The notes under the pieces are model-generated. The model did not search any database. It saw only the letters and a program-made list of their open reading frames with translations, and was not told the origin of the DNA. This document shows, in pieces, positions 1 to 10,549 of a stretch of DNA of 64,000 nt. Every line of letters starts with the position of its first letter. The first letter of the stretch is position 1. The translations under genes were made by a program, and so were the position numbers. Source of the stretch: Sphingomonas sp. LR60 (GTDB lineage Bacteria > Pseudomonadota > Alphaproteobacteria > Sphingomonadales > Sphingomonadaceae); NCBI RefSeq assembly GCF_036855935.1, contig NZ_JASPFK010000001.1, positions 3,040,501 to 3,104,500 on the forward strand, in the 5' to 3' direction.

Positions 1-1067
1 CGCGGCGGCGAGCACTGCGCGGATCTCGACCGGATGGTGCCCGTAATCGTCGATGATCGTGGCGCCCCCACCCCGGCAAAGGCGACTTCACCGACCTTGG
101 TGAAGCGCCGCTTGACCCCGGAGAAGCGCTCGAACCCCTTCTGGATCGTCGCATCGTCGATCCCCAGTTCCAGCGCGACGCCGATCGCGGCCAGCGCGTT
201 CTGGACGTTGTGCCGCCCCGGCATCGGCAGATCGATCCCCTCGATCGACCGCACCGCGCCGTCGCGCGAGCGGATCATCGCCTCGAAACGGTTGCCGCCC
301 GGATAGGGCGTGACGTTGACCCCGCGCACGTCCGCCGACGCCGCGAAGCCATAGGTGACGATCCGCCGGTCGCGGACGCGCGGGATCAGCGCCTGCACCT
401 CCGGATGGTCGAGGCACAGCAGCGCCGCGCCATAGAAGGGCACGTTCTCGACGAATTCGACATAGGCGTCCTTCGCGCGGTCGAAGCTGCCATAATGGTC
501 GAGATGCTCGGGATCGATATTGGTGACGACCGCGATCGTCCCGTCGAGCCGCAGGAAGCTGCCGTCGCTCTCGTCGGCCTCGACCACCATCCAGTCGCTC
601 GCGCCCAGCCGCGCGTTCGAGCCATAGCTGTTGATGATCCCGCCGTTGATGACGGTCGGATCGACCCCGCCCGCATCCAGCAGCGCTGCGACCATCGAGG
701 TGGTCGTCGTCTTGCCGTGCGTCCCCGCGACCGCGACGGTCGATTTCAGCCGCATCAGCTCGGCGAGCATCTCGGCCCGGCGCACGACGGGGATGCGGTT
801 GCGCAGCGCCGCCTCGACTTCCGGATTGCCGCGCTTCACCGCGGTCGAAGTGACGACCACCGCGACGCCGTCGACGTTGGTGGCGTCATGCCCGATCGTC
901 ACGTCGATGCCGCGCGCGCGCAGCCCCTCGATCACATAGCCCTCGGCAACGTCGGAGCCCTGCACCTTGTAGCCGAGATTGTGCATCACCTCGGCGATGC
1001 CCGACATGCCGATCCCGCCGATCCCGACGAAATGGATCGTCCCGATGTCGGTTGCGACCCCCTTCAT
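1..1067 (-). CDS. murC: UDP-N-acetylmuramate--L-alanine ligase (partial, frame broken near its 3' edge)
   Basis: MurC adds L-alanine to UDP-MurNAc in the cytoplasm, using ATP. My translation from the ATG at 1067 gives the N-terminal [12 protein letters not shown] nucleotide-binding motif, the ATP loop [11 protein letters not shown], and the central-domain motif [11 protein letters not shown]. The start overlaps the murG stop as ATGA. The frame is lost in the C5 run at 65-69: one more base would restore the expected [13 protein letters not shown] segment, whereas the sequence as given turns to nonsense. The gene runs off the left edge. Because murC is essential, the break is probably an artefact. 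The family assignment is certain. Confidence 0.93.
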   Translation of the reverse strand, partial: MKGVATDIGTIHFVGIGGIGMSGIAEVMHNLGYKVQGSDVAEGYVIEGLRARGIDVTIGHDATNVDGVAVVVTSTAVKRGNPEVEAALRNRIPVVRRAEMLAELMRLKSTVAVAGTHGKTTTTSMVAALLDAGGVDPTVINGGIINSYGSNARLGASDWMVVEADESDGSFLRLDGTIAVVTNIDPEHLDHYGSFDRAKDAYVEFVENVPFYGAALLCLDHPEVQALIPRVRDRRIVTYGFAASADVRGVNVTPYPGGNRFEAMIRSRDGAVRSIEGIDLPMPGRHNVQNALAAIGVALELGIDDATIQKGFERFSGVKRRFTKVGEVAFAGVGAPRSSTITGTIRSRSAQCSPP

Positions 1068-2224
1068 GCGAACGCCTTCCGCGCCTGCGCGACACCCACC
1101 TTGATCCGCGCCCTGGGCGCGTCGAGGCTCTCGACCAGATCGGCGAGGTCGGTGACGGCGTTCGGCGCACCGCACGACCGTGCGCGGGTCGCGGCGTTGC
1201 CGAGCGCTTCGGGATCGAGTCCGAGTTTCTGCATCTGTTTGGCGAGTTCCGTCGGCGTGAAGGCGGTCTGCTGGATGGTACGCGCGCCACCCGCGGCGGT
1301 GATCTCGCGCGCATTGGCGGTCTGGTGGTCGTCGGTCGCCGAGGGCAGCGGCACGAGGATCGCGGGGCGACCGGCGGCGGTCAGCTCGGCGATCGTCGAC
1401 GCCCCGGCGCGCGCGATGACGAGATGCGACCAGCCGAGTTGCTCGGGCAGGTCGGGAAGATAGGTGGCGAGATCGGCGGCGATGTCGAGGCTCGCATATT
1501 TCTCGCGCACCGCATCGATATCCTCGATCCGCGCCTGATGCGTCACCTGCAGGCGGCGACGGAACGCAACCGGCAGCAGCGCCAGCCCGTCGGGCACCAC
1601 CTGGCTCAGTACCGACGCGCCCTGGCTCCCGCCGGTCACCAGCACGCGGAAGATGCCGTCGTCCTCGGGTACCGGATAGGGCTTGGCGCGCAACGCCAGC
1701 ACGCTCTCGCGCACTGGATTGCCGATCAGATGCGCCTTGGCGCGGTGGCGCGGGTTGAGCCGCTCGGTCTCGGCATAGCTGGTCGCGATCGCATCGACGC
1801 GCCCCGCCACCAGCCGGTTGACGCGTCCCAGCACCGCATTCTGCTCATGGATCGCGGTCGGGATCTTCTCGGCGAACGCCGCCGACAGCGCCGGAAACGC
1901 CGGATAGCCGCCGAAGCCGATCACCGCCGCGGGCTTGAAGCTGCGATACAGGTCGCGCGCTATCGCCCGCCCCTGCACCATCAGCCGCGCCGCCTTCGCC
2001 CAGCCGAGCGGCCCGCCTGCAAACCGCCCGGCGGGAATGACATGCGTCTCCACGCCCTCGAAAAGCCCCGGAAAGCGCACCCCGCGCGCATCGCTGACCA
2101 ATGCGACGCGGTGGCCGCGCTTCATCAGCTCGGCGGCGAGCGCGGCGGCCGGCACCATATGCCCGCCGGTCCCGCCGGCGGCGAGCACGTAATGGCGGGG
2201 GCGGAAGTCGCGGACTTGCGTCAT
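1064..2224 (-). CDS. murG: Lipid II synthase: UDP-GlcNAc transferase MurG
   Basis: MurG is the peripheral inner-membrane glycosyltransferase that transfers GlcNAc to lipid I to form lipid II. The 386-aa product has the glycine-rich N-terminal loop [12 protein letters not shown], the [13 protein letters not shown] region, the GGSQGA loop and the [27 protein letters not shown]-GlcNAc signature near residue 270, as in other MurG proteins. Its ATG overlaps the ftsW stop by 4 bp and its stop overlaps the murC start, which indicates translational coupling inside the dcw operon. Confidence 0.97.
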   Translation of the reverse strand: MTQVRDFRPRHYVLAAGGTGGHMVPAAALAAELMKRGHRVALVSDARGVRFPGLFEGVETHVIPAGRFAGGPLGWAKAARLMVQGRAIARDLYRSFKPAAVIGFGGYPAFPALSAAFAEKIPTAIHEQNAVLGRVNRLVAGRVDAIATSYAETERLNPRHRAKAHLIGNPVRESVLALRAKPYPVPEDDGIFRVLVTGGSQGASVLSQVVPDGLALLPVAFRRRLQVTHQARIEDIDAVREKYASLDIAADLATYLPDLPEQLGWSHLVIARAGASTIAELTAAGRPAILVPLPSATDDHQTANAREITAAGGARTIQQTAFTPTELAKQMQKLGLDPEALGNAATRARSCGAPNAVTDLADLVESLDAPRARIKVGVAQARKAFA

Positions 2225-3450
2225 TCGGCGCTCCAGCGTTGCTGCGCGATATACGGGCTACGCAGCAGGAACGGATTGCGGCGCGTGAAGGCCAGCAACA
2301 GCCCCATCCCCATCGACAGCGCGACCATCGACGACCCGCCGTAACTAATGAACGGCAGCGTCATGCCCTTCGACGGCGCCAGCCCGGTATTGACCGCCAT
2401 CGAGATCAACGCCTGCGCCCCGAACTGCACCGCCAGCCCGGAGGCGGCGAGCAACCGGAACGGGTCCTGCTCGTCGAGCAGCTTGACGAACACGCGCACC
2501 ACGATCGCCAGGAACACCAGCCCGACGACCATGCACGCCAGCAGCCCGAACTCCTCACCGATCACCGAGAAGATATAGTCGGTATGCGCCTCGGGCAGTC
2601 CGTATTTGACCGTCCCGGCGCCCGGCCCGGTTCCGAACCAGCCGCCGGAGGTCAGCGTGTTGTGCGCGGCATTGGTCTGGAAGTGATCGGCCGCGCCTTC
2701 GCCCTCGACGCCGGGAAACAGGAAGGCGTCGATCCGCTTGCGCGCGGTGCTGTAGAACAGATAGGCCGCGATCAACGCGACCGGCACCATCGACAGGAAG
2801 CCGAAGATCACCCGCGTCGGCGTCCCCGCGATCGTGACGAGCGCCAGCCAGATCACGCAGAACATCACGGTCTGGCCGAAGTCGGGTTGCAGCATCAGCA
2901 GCATCGCGATCAGCCCGGTCAGTCCTGCGGTGATCGCGGTCACGGGCAGCTCGGCATCGCGCGACTTGAACGACAGCAGCCACGCAACCGTGACGACGAA
3001 GAACGGCTTGAGGAATTCGGACGGCTGGAACTGCGCGAACCCGAACCCCACCCAGCGGCGCGCGCCGTTGACGCTGACTCCGACGAACGGCACCAGCACC
3101 ATCAGGGCGACGCACACCGCCGCGCCGATCAGCGACATGCGCCGCGCCATCGTCAGCGGCAGCATCGACACGATGAACAGCACCGGCAGCGACACCGCCA
3201 CCCACATCACCTGCCGCCAGAAATAGTGCAGCGGCGCAAAATGGAGATGCTCGCCCGAATAGCGCGTCGCGCTGACCGGCGAACCGGCCGCGACCGCGAT
3301 CAGCCCGATCGCGATCAGGAACAGCGCGAGCAGCAACAGCACGCGATCGATGTCCCAGAACCACGTGCCGAGCGGCGACGGATCGCCGCGCCCGCCGCGG
3401 TTGCGTAACGAGACGCCGGGACGCGTCGGCTCGGTTCGGGTCGCGCTCAT
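2221..3450 (-). CDS. ftsW: Septal peptidoglycan glycosyltransferase FtsW (SEDS family)
   Basis: FtsW polymerises lipid II at the division septum together with FtsI. The 409-aa product is a polytopic membrane protein with a cytoplasmic N-terminus and about ten hydrophobic segments. It contains SEDS hallmarks such as GARRWVGFGFAQFQPSEFLKP and, near the C-terminus, a PFISYGGSSM segment. It lies between murD and murG, with 4-bp overlaps on both sides. SEDS paralogue RodA is excluded by the dcw context rather than by one residue. Confidence 0.96.
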   Translation of the reverse strand: MSATRTEPTRPGVSLRNRGGRGDPSPLGTWFWDIDRVLLLLALFLIAIGLIAVAAGSPVSATRYSGEHLHFAPLHYFWRQVMWVAVSLPVLFIVSMLPLTMARRMSLIGAAVCVALMVLVPFVGVSVNGARRWVGFGFAQFQPSEFLKPFFVVTVAWLLSFKSRDAELPVTAITAGLTGLIAMLLMLQPDFGQTVMFCVIWLALVTIAGTPTRVIFGFLSMVPVALIAAYLFYSTARKRIDAFLFPGVEGEGAADHFQTNAAHNTLTSGGWFGTGPGAGTVKYGLPEAHTDYIFSVIGEEFGLLACMVVGLVFLAIVVRVFVKLLDEQDPFRLLAASGLAVQFGAQALISMAVNTGLAPSKGMTLPFISYGGSSMVALSMGMGLLLAFTRRNPFLLRSPYIAQQRWSAE

Positions 3451-4838
3451 GCCAGCTCCTCCACCGCCGCGCGGAACGCGGCGCCACGCTGCTCGAAATC
3501 GCGAAACTGGTCGAACGAGGCGGCGGCGGGCGACAGCAGCACGACGTCGCCGCGCGCCGCCTCCTGCGCCGCCAGCTTCACCGCGCGTTCCAGCGTCTCG
3601 ACCTCGGCGACCGGCACGCGGCCCTGCAGCACCGCGGCGAAGCGCGGGCCGCCCTCGCCGATCGTATAGGCGCGGACGACGTTGCCGAGATGCGGCACGC
3701 AGGCGTCGAGATCGTCGCCCTTCACCTTGCCGCCGACGATCCAGTGGATGCGCGAGAAAGCGGCGAGCGCGGGCGCGGCGCTTTCGGGATTGGTCGCCTT
3801 GCTGTCGTTGATCCAGGCCACGCCGTTCAGCGTCGCGATCCGCTCCATGCGATGCGGCAGGCCGGTGAACGTCTCCAGCGCGCGCTCGATCGTCTCGGCG
3901 TCGACGCCCAGCGCCTCGGCGACCGCGACCGCGGCCTTGGCATTCTGTTCGTTGTGCGGGCCTTGCAGCGACGGCCAGCGCGCCTGATCGCCGGGCAACG
4001 GCACGCCGTCGATGAAGCGGAAGTTGAGCCCCGCGGGCGCGTCGGCGAGCACGTCATGCTCGGCCTCCGCCTCGTAATCGACCACCGCGACATGCGCGGC
4101 GGACTGCATCGAGAACAGCCGCGCCTTGCTGGCGGCATAGGCATCGAAGCCGTCGTAGCGGTCGAGATGATCGGGGGTGACGTTGAGCAGCACCGCGACG
4201 TCGCAGTCGGGCGTCTGCGTCAGGTCGATCTGGTAGCTCGACAGTTCGAGCACATAGACGCCACCCTCCGGCAGCGGCTCCTGCGCGAGGATCGGCAGCC
4301 CGATATTGCCGCCCATGCGCGCGGGGATGCCGGCGGTGTCGAGGATGTGATGGACCAGTGCGGTGGTGGTCGACTTGCCGTTGGTGCCGGTGATCCCGAC
4401 GACCTTGTGCGCGGCGAGGTCGGCGCGGGCCTGCGCGAAGAGTTCGATGTCGCCGATGATCGGAACGCCCGCCGCGCGTGCCTTTGCGGCAAGCGGGTGC
4501 GTGTTGAGCGGCACGCCGGGGGAGACGACCAGCGCGTCGACAGTGGCGAGGTCCAGCAGGTCGAGGTCTAGTACTTCTAGCCCTCTCCCCTTTGGGGAGA
4601 GGGTGGGGTGAGGGGCCGGTGTCTCACCGAGATCGGCATCTCTGCGAGACCCCAACCCCTCACCCCAGCCCTCTCCCCGCAGGGGAGAGGGAGCCAAAGC
4701 CGCCCGCTTTTCCGCATCACTATCCCAAGCCGTCACCCGCGCCCCAGCCGCAACCAGCGCACGAACGGTCGCGGCGCCCGAGCGCGCCAGCCCGAGCACC
4801 GCGTAATGTTTCCCCGCCCAGGCGCGCGAGACGATCAT
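3447..4838 (-). CDS. murD: UDP-MurNAc-L-alanine--D-glutamate ligase with an in-frame repeat-derived insert
   Basis: MurD adds D-glutamate to UDP-MurNAc-L-Ala. I chose the ATG at 4838 ([16 protein letters not shown]) because it overlaps the mraY stop as ATGA; an upstream in-frame start would run into mraY. The ATP loop [24 protein letters not shown] and HRME motifs are present, as is the terminal [18 protein letters not shown]. The oddity is an insert of about 37 residues following [10 protein letters not shown]. It is encoded by a palindromic repeat at 4581-4691 and has no counterpart in the family as I know it. The reading frame stays open through it, so the protein is probably functional with a surface loop. 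Confidence 0.95.
   Translation of the reverse strand: MIVSRAWAGKHYAVLGLARSGAATVRALVAAGARVTAWDSDAEKRAALAPSPLRGEGWGEGLGSRRDADLGETPAPHPTLSPKGRGLEVLDLDLLDLATVDALVVSPGVPLNTHPLAAKARAAGVPIIGDIELFAQARADLAAHKVVGITGTNGKSTTTALVHHILDTAGIPARMGGNIGLPILAQEPLPEGGVYVLELSSYQIDLTQTPDCDVAVLLNVTPDHLDRYDGFDAYAASKARLFSMQSAAHVAVVDYEAEAEHDVLADAPAGLNFRFIDGVPLPGDQARWPSLQGPHNEQNAKAAVAVAEALGVDAETIERALETFTGLPHRMERIATLNGVAWINDSKATNPESAAPALAAFSRIHWIVGGKVKGDDLDACVPHLGNVVRAYTIGEGGPRFAAVLQGRVPVAEVETLERAVKLAAQEAARGDVVLLSPAAASFDQFRDFEQRGAAFRAAVEELA
4581..4691. repeat. Palindromic dispersed element inserted in frame within murD
   Basis: Two 23-bp hairpins (4581-4603 and 4669-4691), each with CCCTCTCCCC facing GGGGAGAGGG, flank inner arms GTGGGGTGAGGGG and CCCCTCACCCC, so the whole element forms one large inverted repeat. 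Translated within murD it gives a [12 protein letters not shown]...[10 protein letters not shown] peptide, which I recognise as a common translated repeat in proteobacterial genomes. Here it lies wholly inside a coding gene without breaking the frame. Confidence 0.85.
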
Positions 4839-5905
4839 CGCAGCTTCAACGTCGACAGCCCGGCCAGCGCCAGCACCAGCGAGATGATCCAGAACCGGAT
4901 CACGACCGTCGGCTCGCTCCACCCCAGTTGCTCGAAATGGTGGTGGATCGGCGCCATGCGGAAGATGCGCTTGCCGGTGCGCTTGTACCAGAACACCTGG
5001 ATGATGACGGACAGCGCCTCGACCACGAACAGCCCGCCGATGATCCCCAGGACGATCTCGTGGTGCGCGACCACCGCGATCGTGCCGAGCGCGCCGCCAA
5101 GCGCGAGGCTGCCGGTATCGCCCATGAACACCGCCGCGGGAGGCGCATTATACCACAGGAACGCCAGCCCGCCGCCGATCACCGCCCCGCAGAAGATCGC
5201 CAGCTCGCCCGCGCGCGGCACGTGGGGGATGCCGAGATAGTCGGCGAACTTCACGTTGCCGGCCAGATAGACGATCAGCAGGAACGCGACGCTCGCGATG
5301 ATGACCGGCATGGTCGCGAGGCCATCGAGCCCGTCGGTCAGGTTCACCGCATTGCCGAACGCGACGATCGTGAAGGCGGCGAAGACCGGATAGAAATAGC
5401 CGAGATCGATGAAATAGCGGCTGGTGAACGGGAAATAGAGGCCGGACCCGTTCTCCTGCATCACGATCCACGCCGCCACGCCCGCGATGCCGAACTCCAG
5501 CAACAGCCGCACGCGCCCGGAAACGCCCGCGGTGCTGGCCTTTCGCACCTTGTCGTAATCGTCGAGGAAGCCGATCGCACCGAAGCCGAGGGTGACGAAC
5601 AGGCACGCCCAGACGAACGGATTGCGCAGGTCCATCCAGATCATCACCGACAGCACCAGGCTGGTGAGGATCATCAGGCCGCCCATCGTCGGGGTGCCAC
5701 GCTTGGCGAGATGCGTCTGCGGACCGTCGGCGCGGATCGGCTGTCCCTTGCCCTGCCGAACGCGCAGCCAGCCGATGAAGCGCGGGCCGATGATCAGGCC
5801 GATCAGCAACGCGGTCGCGATCGCCGCCCCGGCGCGGAACGTCTGATAGCGGATCAGGTTGAACCCGCCCGAGAAACCGAGTTGTTCGGCGATCCAGTAC
5901 AGCAA
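4835..5905 (-). CDS. mraY: Phospho-N-acetylmuramoyl-pentapeptide-transferase MraY
   Basis: MraY is the integral membrane enzyme that moves phospho-MurNAc-pentapeptide from UDP to undecaprenyl phosphate to make lipid I. The 356-aa product has about ten membrane segments. It carries the motif KRGTPTMGG near residue 70, the acidic cluster GFLDDYDKV near 125, [13 protein letters not shown] near 200, [12 protein letters not shown] near 260, and the HHHFE motif near the end. It overlaps murD by 4 bp and follows murF by one base. Confidence 0.97.
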   Translation of the reverse strand: MLYWIAEQLGFSGGFNLIRYQTFRAGAAIATALLIGLIIGPRFIGWLRVRQGKGQPIRADGPQTHLAKRGTPTMGGLMILTSLVLSVMIWMDLRNPFVWACLFVTLGFGAIGFLDDYDKVRKASTAGVSGRVRLLLEFGIAGVAAWIVMQENGSGLYFPFTSRYFIDLGYFYPVFAAFTIVAFGNAVNLTDGLDGLATMPVIIASVAFLLIVYLAGNVKFADYLGIPHVPRAGELAIFCGAVIGGGLAFLWYNAPPAAVFMGDTGSLALGGALGTIAVVAHHEIVLGIIGGLFVVEALSVIIQVFWYKRTGKRIFRMAPIHHHFEQLGWSEPTVVIRFWIISLVLALAGLSTLKLR

Positions 5906-5906
5906 C

Positions 5907-7277
5907 TCAACTCATCCCGTTGGCAAGGCCGCTGACCAGCCGCGACAGACCGACGCCGTTCGATCCCTTGACGAGCAACGTGTCGCCCGGGCGGATCATG
6001 GCTCGCACGCGGTCGAGCGCCTGGCCGGCATCGGGCACATGGACGAAATCGACTTGCCCCTCAAGCGCTACGGCCAGCGGGCGCATCGCCTCGCCGACCA
6101 GCACGGCCGCTTCGACGCGCGCGGCGACGACATCCTCGGCCAGCCCGGCATGGAAGTCCGCCGACCCCTCGCCCAGCTCGCGCATCTCGCCCAGCACCGC
6201 GACGTGTCGGCCGGCCGCCTGCTCGAGCACCGCCAGCGTCGCGCGCATCGACGCGGGATTGGCGTTGTAGCTTTCGTCGATCACGGTCGCTTCGCCATCG
6301 CCGACGCGCACCGTCAACCGCGCACCGCGCCCTGGCAGGCCACCAAGCTCGCCCAGCGCCAGCCCGGCCAGCGCCAGATCGGCACCGACCGCGTCGGCCA
6401 CCGCGAGAACGGCGAGCGCATTCGACACCCAATGCCGCCCGGGCTGCGCGATCGTGAAGCTCAGGTCGCGCCCGCCGACCCGTGCGGTGACGAAGGTGCC
6501 GCCGCTGCGCACCACCATCGCATCGCTGGCACAGACATCGGCCCCGCGGTCGAGCCCGAAGGTCACGATGCGGCCGGCATAGGGCTTGGCCGCCTCGATC
6601 AGCCGGTCGCGATGCGGGCTGTCGAACGGGACGATCGCGGTTCCGCCGGGCTCCAGGCCGCGGAAGATCTCGCCCTTGGCGTCGGCGATCGCGCTTTCGT
6701 CGGGGAAGAATTCGGTATGCGCGGGCGCGATCGCGGTCACCAGCGCGACATGCGGGCGCACCAATGTGGTCAGATGCGCCAGTTCGCCGGGATGGTTCAT
6801 CCCCATTTCCAGCACCGCGAAATCGGTGTCGGCGGGCATCCGCGCGAGGCTGAGCGGGACGCCGGTATGATTGTTGTAGCTCTTGACCGAGCGGTGCGCG
6901 CGAACGCCGGGCGCACGATCGAGCGCCGCGAACAGCGCCTCCTTGGTCGAGGTCTTGCCGACCGATCCCGTGACGCCGATCACCTTGCCCGCCACCCGCG
7001 CGCGCGCGGCGCGGGCGAGGGCTTCGAGCGCGGCGAAGCTGTCGTCGCCGCGCACCGACGGGTGTGCGGTCGGTTGCGAGACGATCGCGCCGCCCGCCCC
7101 TTGTGCGAACGCCTGATCGAGGAAGCGGTGGCCGTCGGTCGTCTCGCCGGTCAGCGCGATGAACAGGTCGCGTTCGCCAACCTCACGCGAATCGAACGCC
7201 ACGCCGTCGACGGTGAAGTCGGCGGAGGCGGTGCCTCCCGTGGCGGCGGCGATGTCGGCGGCGGTCCAGAGCGTCAT
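5907..7277 (-). CDS. murF: UDP-MurNAc-tripeptide--D-Ala-D-Ala ligase MurF
   Basis: MurF adds the D-Ala-D-Ala dipeptide, completing the cytoplasmic UDP-MurNAc-pentapeptide. The 456-aa product has the N-terminal substrate domain ([20 protein letters not shown]), the ATP loop [13 protein letters not shown] near residue 110, the GMNHPGE motif, and the [13 protein letters not shown] motif near residue 330 that distinguishes MurF from MurE. It ends one base before mraY begins. The gap to murE upstream (7278-7407) is filled by a dispersed repeat. Confidence 0.96.
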   Translation of the reverse strand: MTLWTAADIAAATGGTASADFTVDGVAFDSREVGERDLFIALTGETTDGHRFLDQAFAQGAGGAIVSQPTAHPSVRGDDSFAALEALARAARARVAGKVIGVTGSVGKTSTKEALFAALDRAPGVRAHRSVKSYNNHTGVPLSLARMPADTDFAVLEMGMNHPGELAHLTTLVRPHVALVTAIAPAHTEFFPDESAIADAKGEIFRGLEPGGTAIVPFDSPHRDRLIEAAKPYAGRIVTFGLDRGADVCASDAMVVRSGGTFVTARVGGRDLSFTIAQPGRHWVSNALAVLAVADAVGADLALAGLALGELGGLPGRGARLTVRVGDGEATVIDESYNANPASMRATLAVLEQAAGRHVAVLGEMRELGEGSADFHAGLAEDVVAARVEAAVLVGEAMRPLAVALEGQVDFVHVPDAGQALDRVRAMIRPGDTLLVKGSNGVGLSRLVSGLANGMS

Positions 7278-7295
7278 GCGCGCATCATACCAAAG

Positions 7296-7394
7296 TCGTC
7301 ACCGCCGCGCAGGCGGGGATCCAGACGCGCAGGCCCGTCGACAAGAGAGCGAGCGTCACAGGTTCTGGATTCCCGCGTTCGCGGCAATGATGAA
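7296..7394. repeat. Dispersed inverted repeat between murE and murF
   Basis: The arm around 7300-7325 (CACCGCCGCGCAGGCGGGGA, then TCCAGA) is followed by a second arm at about 7364-7392 reading TCTGGATTCCCGCGTTCGCGG and then CAATGA. This is the common proteobacterial REP-like unit whose translation often appears as WIPAFAA or RAGGDPD peptides. It fills almost the whole intergenic gap inside the operon. Confidence 0.75.
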
Positions 7395-7407
7395 GAACGG
7401 TCAACGC

Positions 7408-8823
7408 TCACGCCGCCACCTCGCGCGCCACCGTCACGTCGTCGAACGGCAGCACGAGATCCCCGACGATCTGCCCCTGTTCGTGGCCCTTGCCCGCGAT
7501 CAGCACGATGTCCCCCGCGCGCGCCTCCGCGATCGCGGCAGCGATCGCGGCGCGACGGTCACCGATCTCGCGCGCGCCGCGCGCGCCTTCCAGCACCGCG
7601 CGTCGGATCGCCGCCGGCTCTTCGGTGCGTGGATTGTCGTCGGTCACGATCACCACGTCGGCGCTCGCCACCGCGGCCTGCCCCATCGGCACGCGCTTGC
7701 CCGCATCCCGGTCGCCGCCGGCCCCGAAGACCAAGAGCAGCCGCCCCTCGACATGTGGGCGCAGCGCGGCGCACGCCGCCTCGATGGCGTCGGGGGTATG
7801 CGCATAATCGACATAGACCGGCACGCCGCCCGCGGTGATCGCGGCGCGCTCCAGTCGCCCCCGCACCGGCTGCAACCGCGCGAGCCCGGCGATCGTCTGC
7901 GCGACATCGCCTCCGGTCGCGATCACCAGCCCCGCCGCGATCAGCGCGTTGGCGGCCTGATACCCGCCGATCAAGGGCAGCGTGACCCGGTGATCGACGT
8001 CCCCGGCGCGGATCGTCAGTCCCTGCCCCAGCAAGGTCGGCGCGCGCGCGACCAATCGCAGGTCGTCGCCATGCTCCCCGACCGTGAAGACACGGTTGCC
8101 GCGTTCGCGCGCGATGTCGATCACCCGCTCCGAATTCGGATCGTCGACCCATACCACCGCGGTCCCGCCATCCCCCAGCACCTGCGCGAACAGCCGCAGC
8201 TTGGCGGTGAAATAGGCGGCCATGTCGCCATGATAGTCGAGATGGTCGCGGCTGAGATTGGTGAACGCCGCGGCGCGCACCGGCAGGCCCTCGGTGCGGT
8301 ACTGGCTCAGCCCGTGGCTCGACGCCTCGAACGCCACATGCGTCACGCCTTCGCGCGCCAGCCCGGCGACGTTCGACAGGAAGGTGACGACGTCGGGCGT
8401 GGTCAACCCGGTCACGACGCGCTCGTCGGCGGTCGCGACGCCCAGCGTGCCGATCGACGCGGCATGATGCCCCGCCATTCGCCACAGCTGCCGCGTCATC
8501 TCGACCGTCGAGGTCTTGCCGTTGGTGCCGGTGACCGCGACCGCGGTGTCGGGGAAGGGCGCGAAGAAGCGGGCGGCCAGCCGCGCAAAGGCTTCGCGCG
8601 GCGTGTAATCGCGGATGTGGAGCGCACCCTCGACGCGCGCGCCGGGCCGCGCGACGACCGCGACCGCACCCGCCTCGATCGCCGCGGGAATGAAGTCTTC
8701 GCCGTTCACCCGCGCGCCTTCGAACGCACCGAAGATCGTACCCGGCGCGACCTTGCGATGGTCGATCGCGAACCCCGTGACCGCCTGCTCGCCGCCGTCC
8801 TGCACCAGTTGCGACAGCTTCAT
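7408..8823 (-). CDS. murE: UDP-MurNAc-tripeptide synthetase MurE
   Basis: MurE adds meso-diaminopimelate to UDP-MurNAc-L-Ala-D-Glu. The ATG at 8823 (MKLSQLVQDGG) is preceded by AGGA at a normal distance and lies just after the ftsI stop; the in-frame GTG at 8844 would overlap ftsI and looks less likely. The product shows the TGTNGKTSTVEM ATP loop, the substrate motif EASSHGLSQYR, VYVDYAHTPDAIE, the DNPRTEEP motif typical of DAP-adding MurE, and the terminal GKGHEQGQI. A repeat separates it from murF. Confidence 0.95.
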   Translation of the reverse strand: MKLSQLVQDGGEQAVTGFAIDHRKVAPGTIFGAFEGARVNGEDFIPAAIEAGAVAVVARPGARVEGALHIRDYTPREAFARLAARFFAPFPDTAVAVTGTNGKTSTVEMTRQLWRMAGHHAASIGTLGVATADERVVTGLTTPDVVTFLSNVAGLAREGVTHVAFEASSHGLSQYRTEGLPVRAAAFTNLSRDHLDYHGDMAAYFTAKLRLFAQVLGDGGTAVVWVDDPNSERVIDIARERGNRVFTVGEHGDDLRLVARAPTLLGQGLTIRAGDVDHRVTLPLIGGYQAANALIAAGLVIATGGDVAQTIAGLARLQPVRGRLERAAITAGGVPVYVDYAHTPDAIEAACAALRPHVEGRLLLVFGAGGDRDAGKRVPMGQAAVASADVVIVTDDNPRTEEPAAIRRAVLEGARGAREIGDRRAAIAAAIAEARAGDIVLIAGKGHEQGQIVGDLVLPFDDVTVAREVAA

Positions 8824-8833
8824 GCCATGGTCC

Positions 8834-10549
8834 TCACTGCCCACCGCTCTTCGGCACGCGATCGGGATCCTCCCAGAGCGTCGGGACGATATCCGACACG
8901 TCGATGTCGTGATGATCGTCGGGGGTCACGCCCAGGATCGCACCGACGCGCGAGATCGTGCGCCCGACCACCGGCGCGACGTTCCAGGCGGCGGTCTTCC
9001 ACCCGAAGGTTTCCTTCGTACCGAGCGGCGAGTCGAGCATCGCCACCACCACATAGCGCGGCGCGTCCATCGGGAAAGCCGCCGCGAAGGTCGCGACGTT
9101 GCGCGACCGGTCGTACCCGCCCGCTACCGCCGCCTCGGCGGTGCCGGTCTTGCCGCCGACGCGGTAGCCGGGCGCGTCACCCTTGCGTCCCGTGCCGCGC
9201 AGCACGATCAGCCGCAGCATCTGGCGCATCCGCGCGCTGGTCGCCTCGCTGATGACACGCCGGCCCGCGACTTCATGACCCGGCTGGACCTTCAGCAGCG
9301 TCGCCGGTCGCCACGTCCCGCCGTTGACCAGCGCCGCATAGGCGTTGGCGAGATGCAGCGGGGTCACCGCGATGCCATGCCCGTAAGCGGTGGTCATCGT
9401 CGTGGTCCGCGCCCAGAAGGTCGGCCACAGCGGGCGTCCCTTTTCGCGGATCTCGATGTCCGGGCGGGTGTCAAAGCCCAGCTTGCGGAACATCTTCTGC
9501 ATCCGCTCCGGCCCGACCTCGTCGGCGACGCGCGCAGTGGCGACGTTGGAGGAATAGATCAGCGTCTCGGCCATGTTGAGCCAGCGCTTGGGATCGCCAC
9601 GCTCGTCATGGATCGTGAAGCGCCCGACCTGCAACGGATGCGTCGCGTCGAAGCGGCGCTCCATCGAGGTGACGACGCCATTGTCGATCGCCGACGCCAT
9701 CGTAATCGGCTTGAAGGTCGATCCCAACTCGAACACGCTCTGCGTCGTGATGTTGCGAAGCTGCTCGCTGCCCGACATGCCGACCCGGTTCGGATTGAAG
9801 GTCGGCAACGACACCATCGCCACCACTTCGCCGGTATGGGCGTCGAGCACGATCCCGCCGCCACCGCGCGCGGAGAAGGTCGTCATCGCGCGGCCCAGCT
9901 CGCTCTCCATCGCCGCCTGGACGCGGGTGTCGATCGACAGCGTGACCGGCTGGTTGATCGTCGCGGGGTTCGTCAGCCGCTCGTCGAGCGCGCGCTCGAT
10001 TCCGCTCATCCCGTGGCCGCCGCTGATGAAGCCGAGCACATGCGCACCGAGCGTCGACTGCGGGTACAGCCGCTGCGTCTCGCGCTCAAAGACGATGCCG
10101 GGCTCGCCGATCGCGTTGACCGCCTCGACCAGCGCGGGGCTGGCGCGGCGGTTGAGATAGGTGAAGCTGACCGGGCGCGTGATCTGCGCGTAGAACCACG
10201 CCTGATCGCCGCGGTCGGGCATCAGGTCGGCCAGCTTCTGCGCGATCTGCGATGGATCGCCGAGCAGCTTCTTGGGATGGACGCCGATCGTCCAGGCATC
10301 GATCGTCCGCGCGAGCGGCGCGCCGTTGCGATCGACGATATCGCCGCGCGGCGCGGCCAGCACCGGCGCGATGCCGCGCTCGCCACCCTCGGTCACGCCA
10401 AGCATCGCCAGCCGCCCGATCACGATCAGCACCGCCGCCGCGAACAGCAGCATCAGCATCATCAGGCGTAGATGTTGCGTCGCCAGCAATTGCTGGCGCT
10501 GGTCGCCCGAGCGGCCGGCGCGAAGTGGTCGGGCGACCAGGGTTGTCAA
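8834..10549 (-). CDS. ftsI: Septal transpeptidase FtsI (penicillin-binding protein 3)
   Basis: FtsI is the class B penicillin-binding protein that cross-links septal peptidoglycan with FtsW. The product has one N-terminal membrane segment (LMMLMLLFAAAVLIVIGRL, about residues 29-47), a PBP dimerisation domain, the nucleophile motif STFK within FELGSTFKPITM near residue 280, the SSN motif, and KTGTAE near residue 465. The start at 10549 is a TTG overlapping the preceding TGA as TTGA. I see no better ATG before the membrane segment. Confidence 0.95.
   Translation of the reverse strand: MTTLVARPLRAGRSGDQRQQLLATQHLRLMMLMLLFAAAVLIVIGRLAMLGVTEGGERGIAPVLAAPRGDIVDRNGAPLARTIDAWTIGVHPKKLLGDPSQIAQKLADLMPDRGDQAWFYAQITRPVSFTYLNRRASPALVEAVNAIGEPGIVFERETQRLYPQSTLGAHVLGFISGGHGMSGIERALDERLTNPATINQPVTLSIDTRVQAAMESELGRAMTTFSARGGGGIVLDAHTGEVVAMVSLPTFNPNRVGMSGSEQLRNITTQSVFELGSTFKPITMASAIDNGVVTSMERRFDATHPLQVGRFTIHDERGDPKRWLNMAETLIYSSNVATARVADEVGPERMQKMFRKLGFDTRPDIEIREKGRPLWPTFWARTTTMTTAYGHGIAVTPLHLANAYAALVNGGTWRPATLLKVQPGHEVAGRRVISEATSARMRQMLRLIVLRGTGRKGDAPGYRVGGKTGTAEAAVAGGYDRSRNVATFAAAFPMDAPRYVVVAMLDSPLGTKETFGWKTAAWNVAPVVGRTISRVGAILGVTPDDHHDIDVSDIVPTLWEDPDRVPKSGGQ

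Noticed and set aside
210..3408. Long plus-strand open frames across the murC-murG-ftsW region
   Set aside because: They lie opposite well-identified mur and fts genes and show the Arg/His/Gln-rich composition of GC-rich shadow frames.
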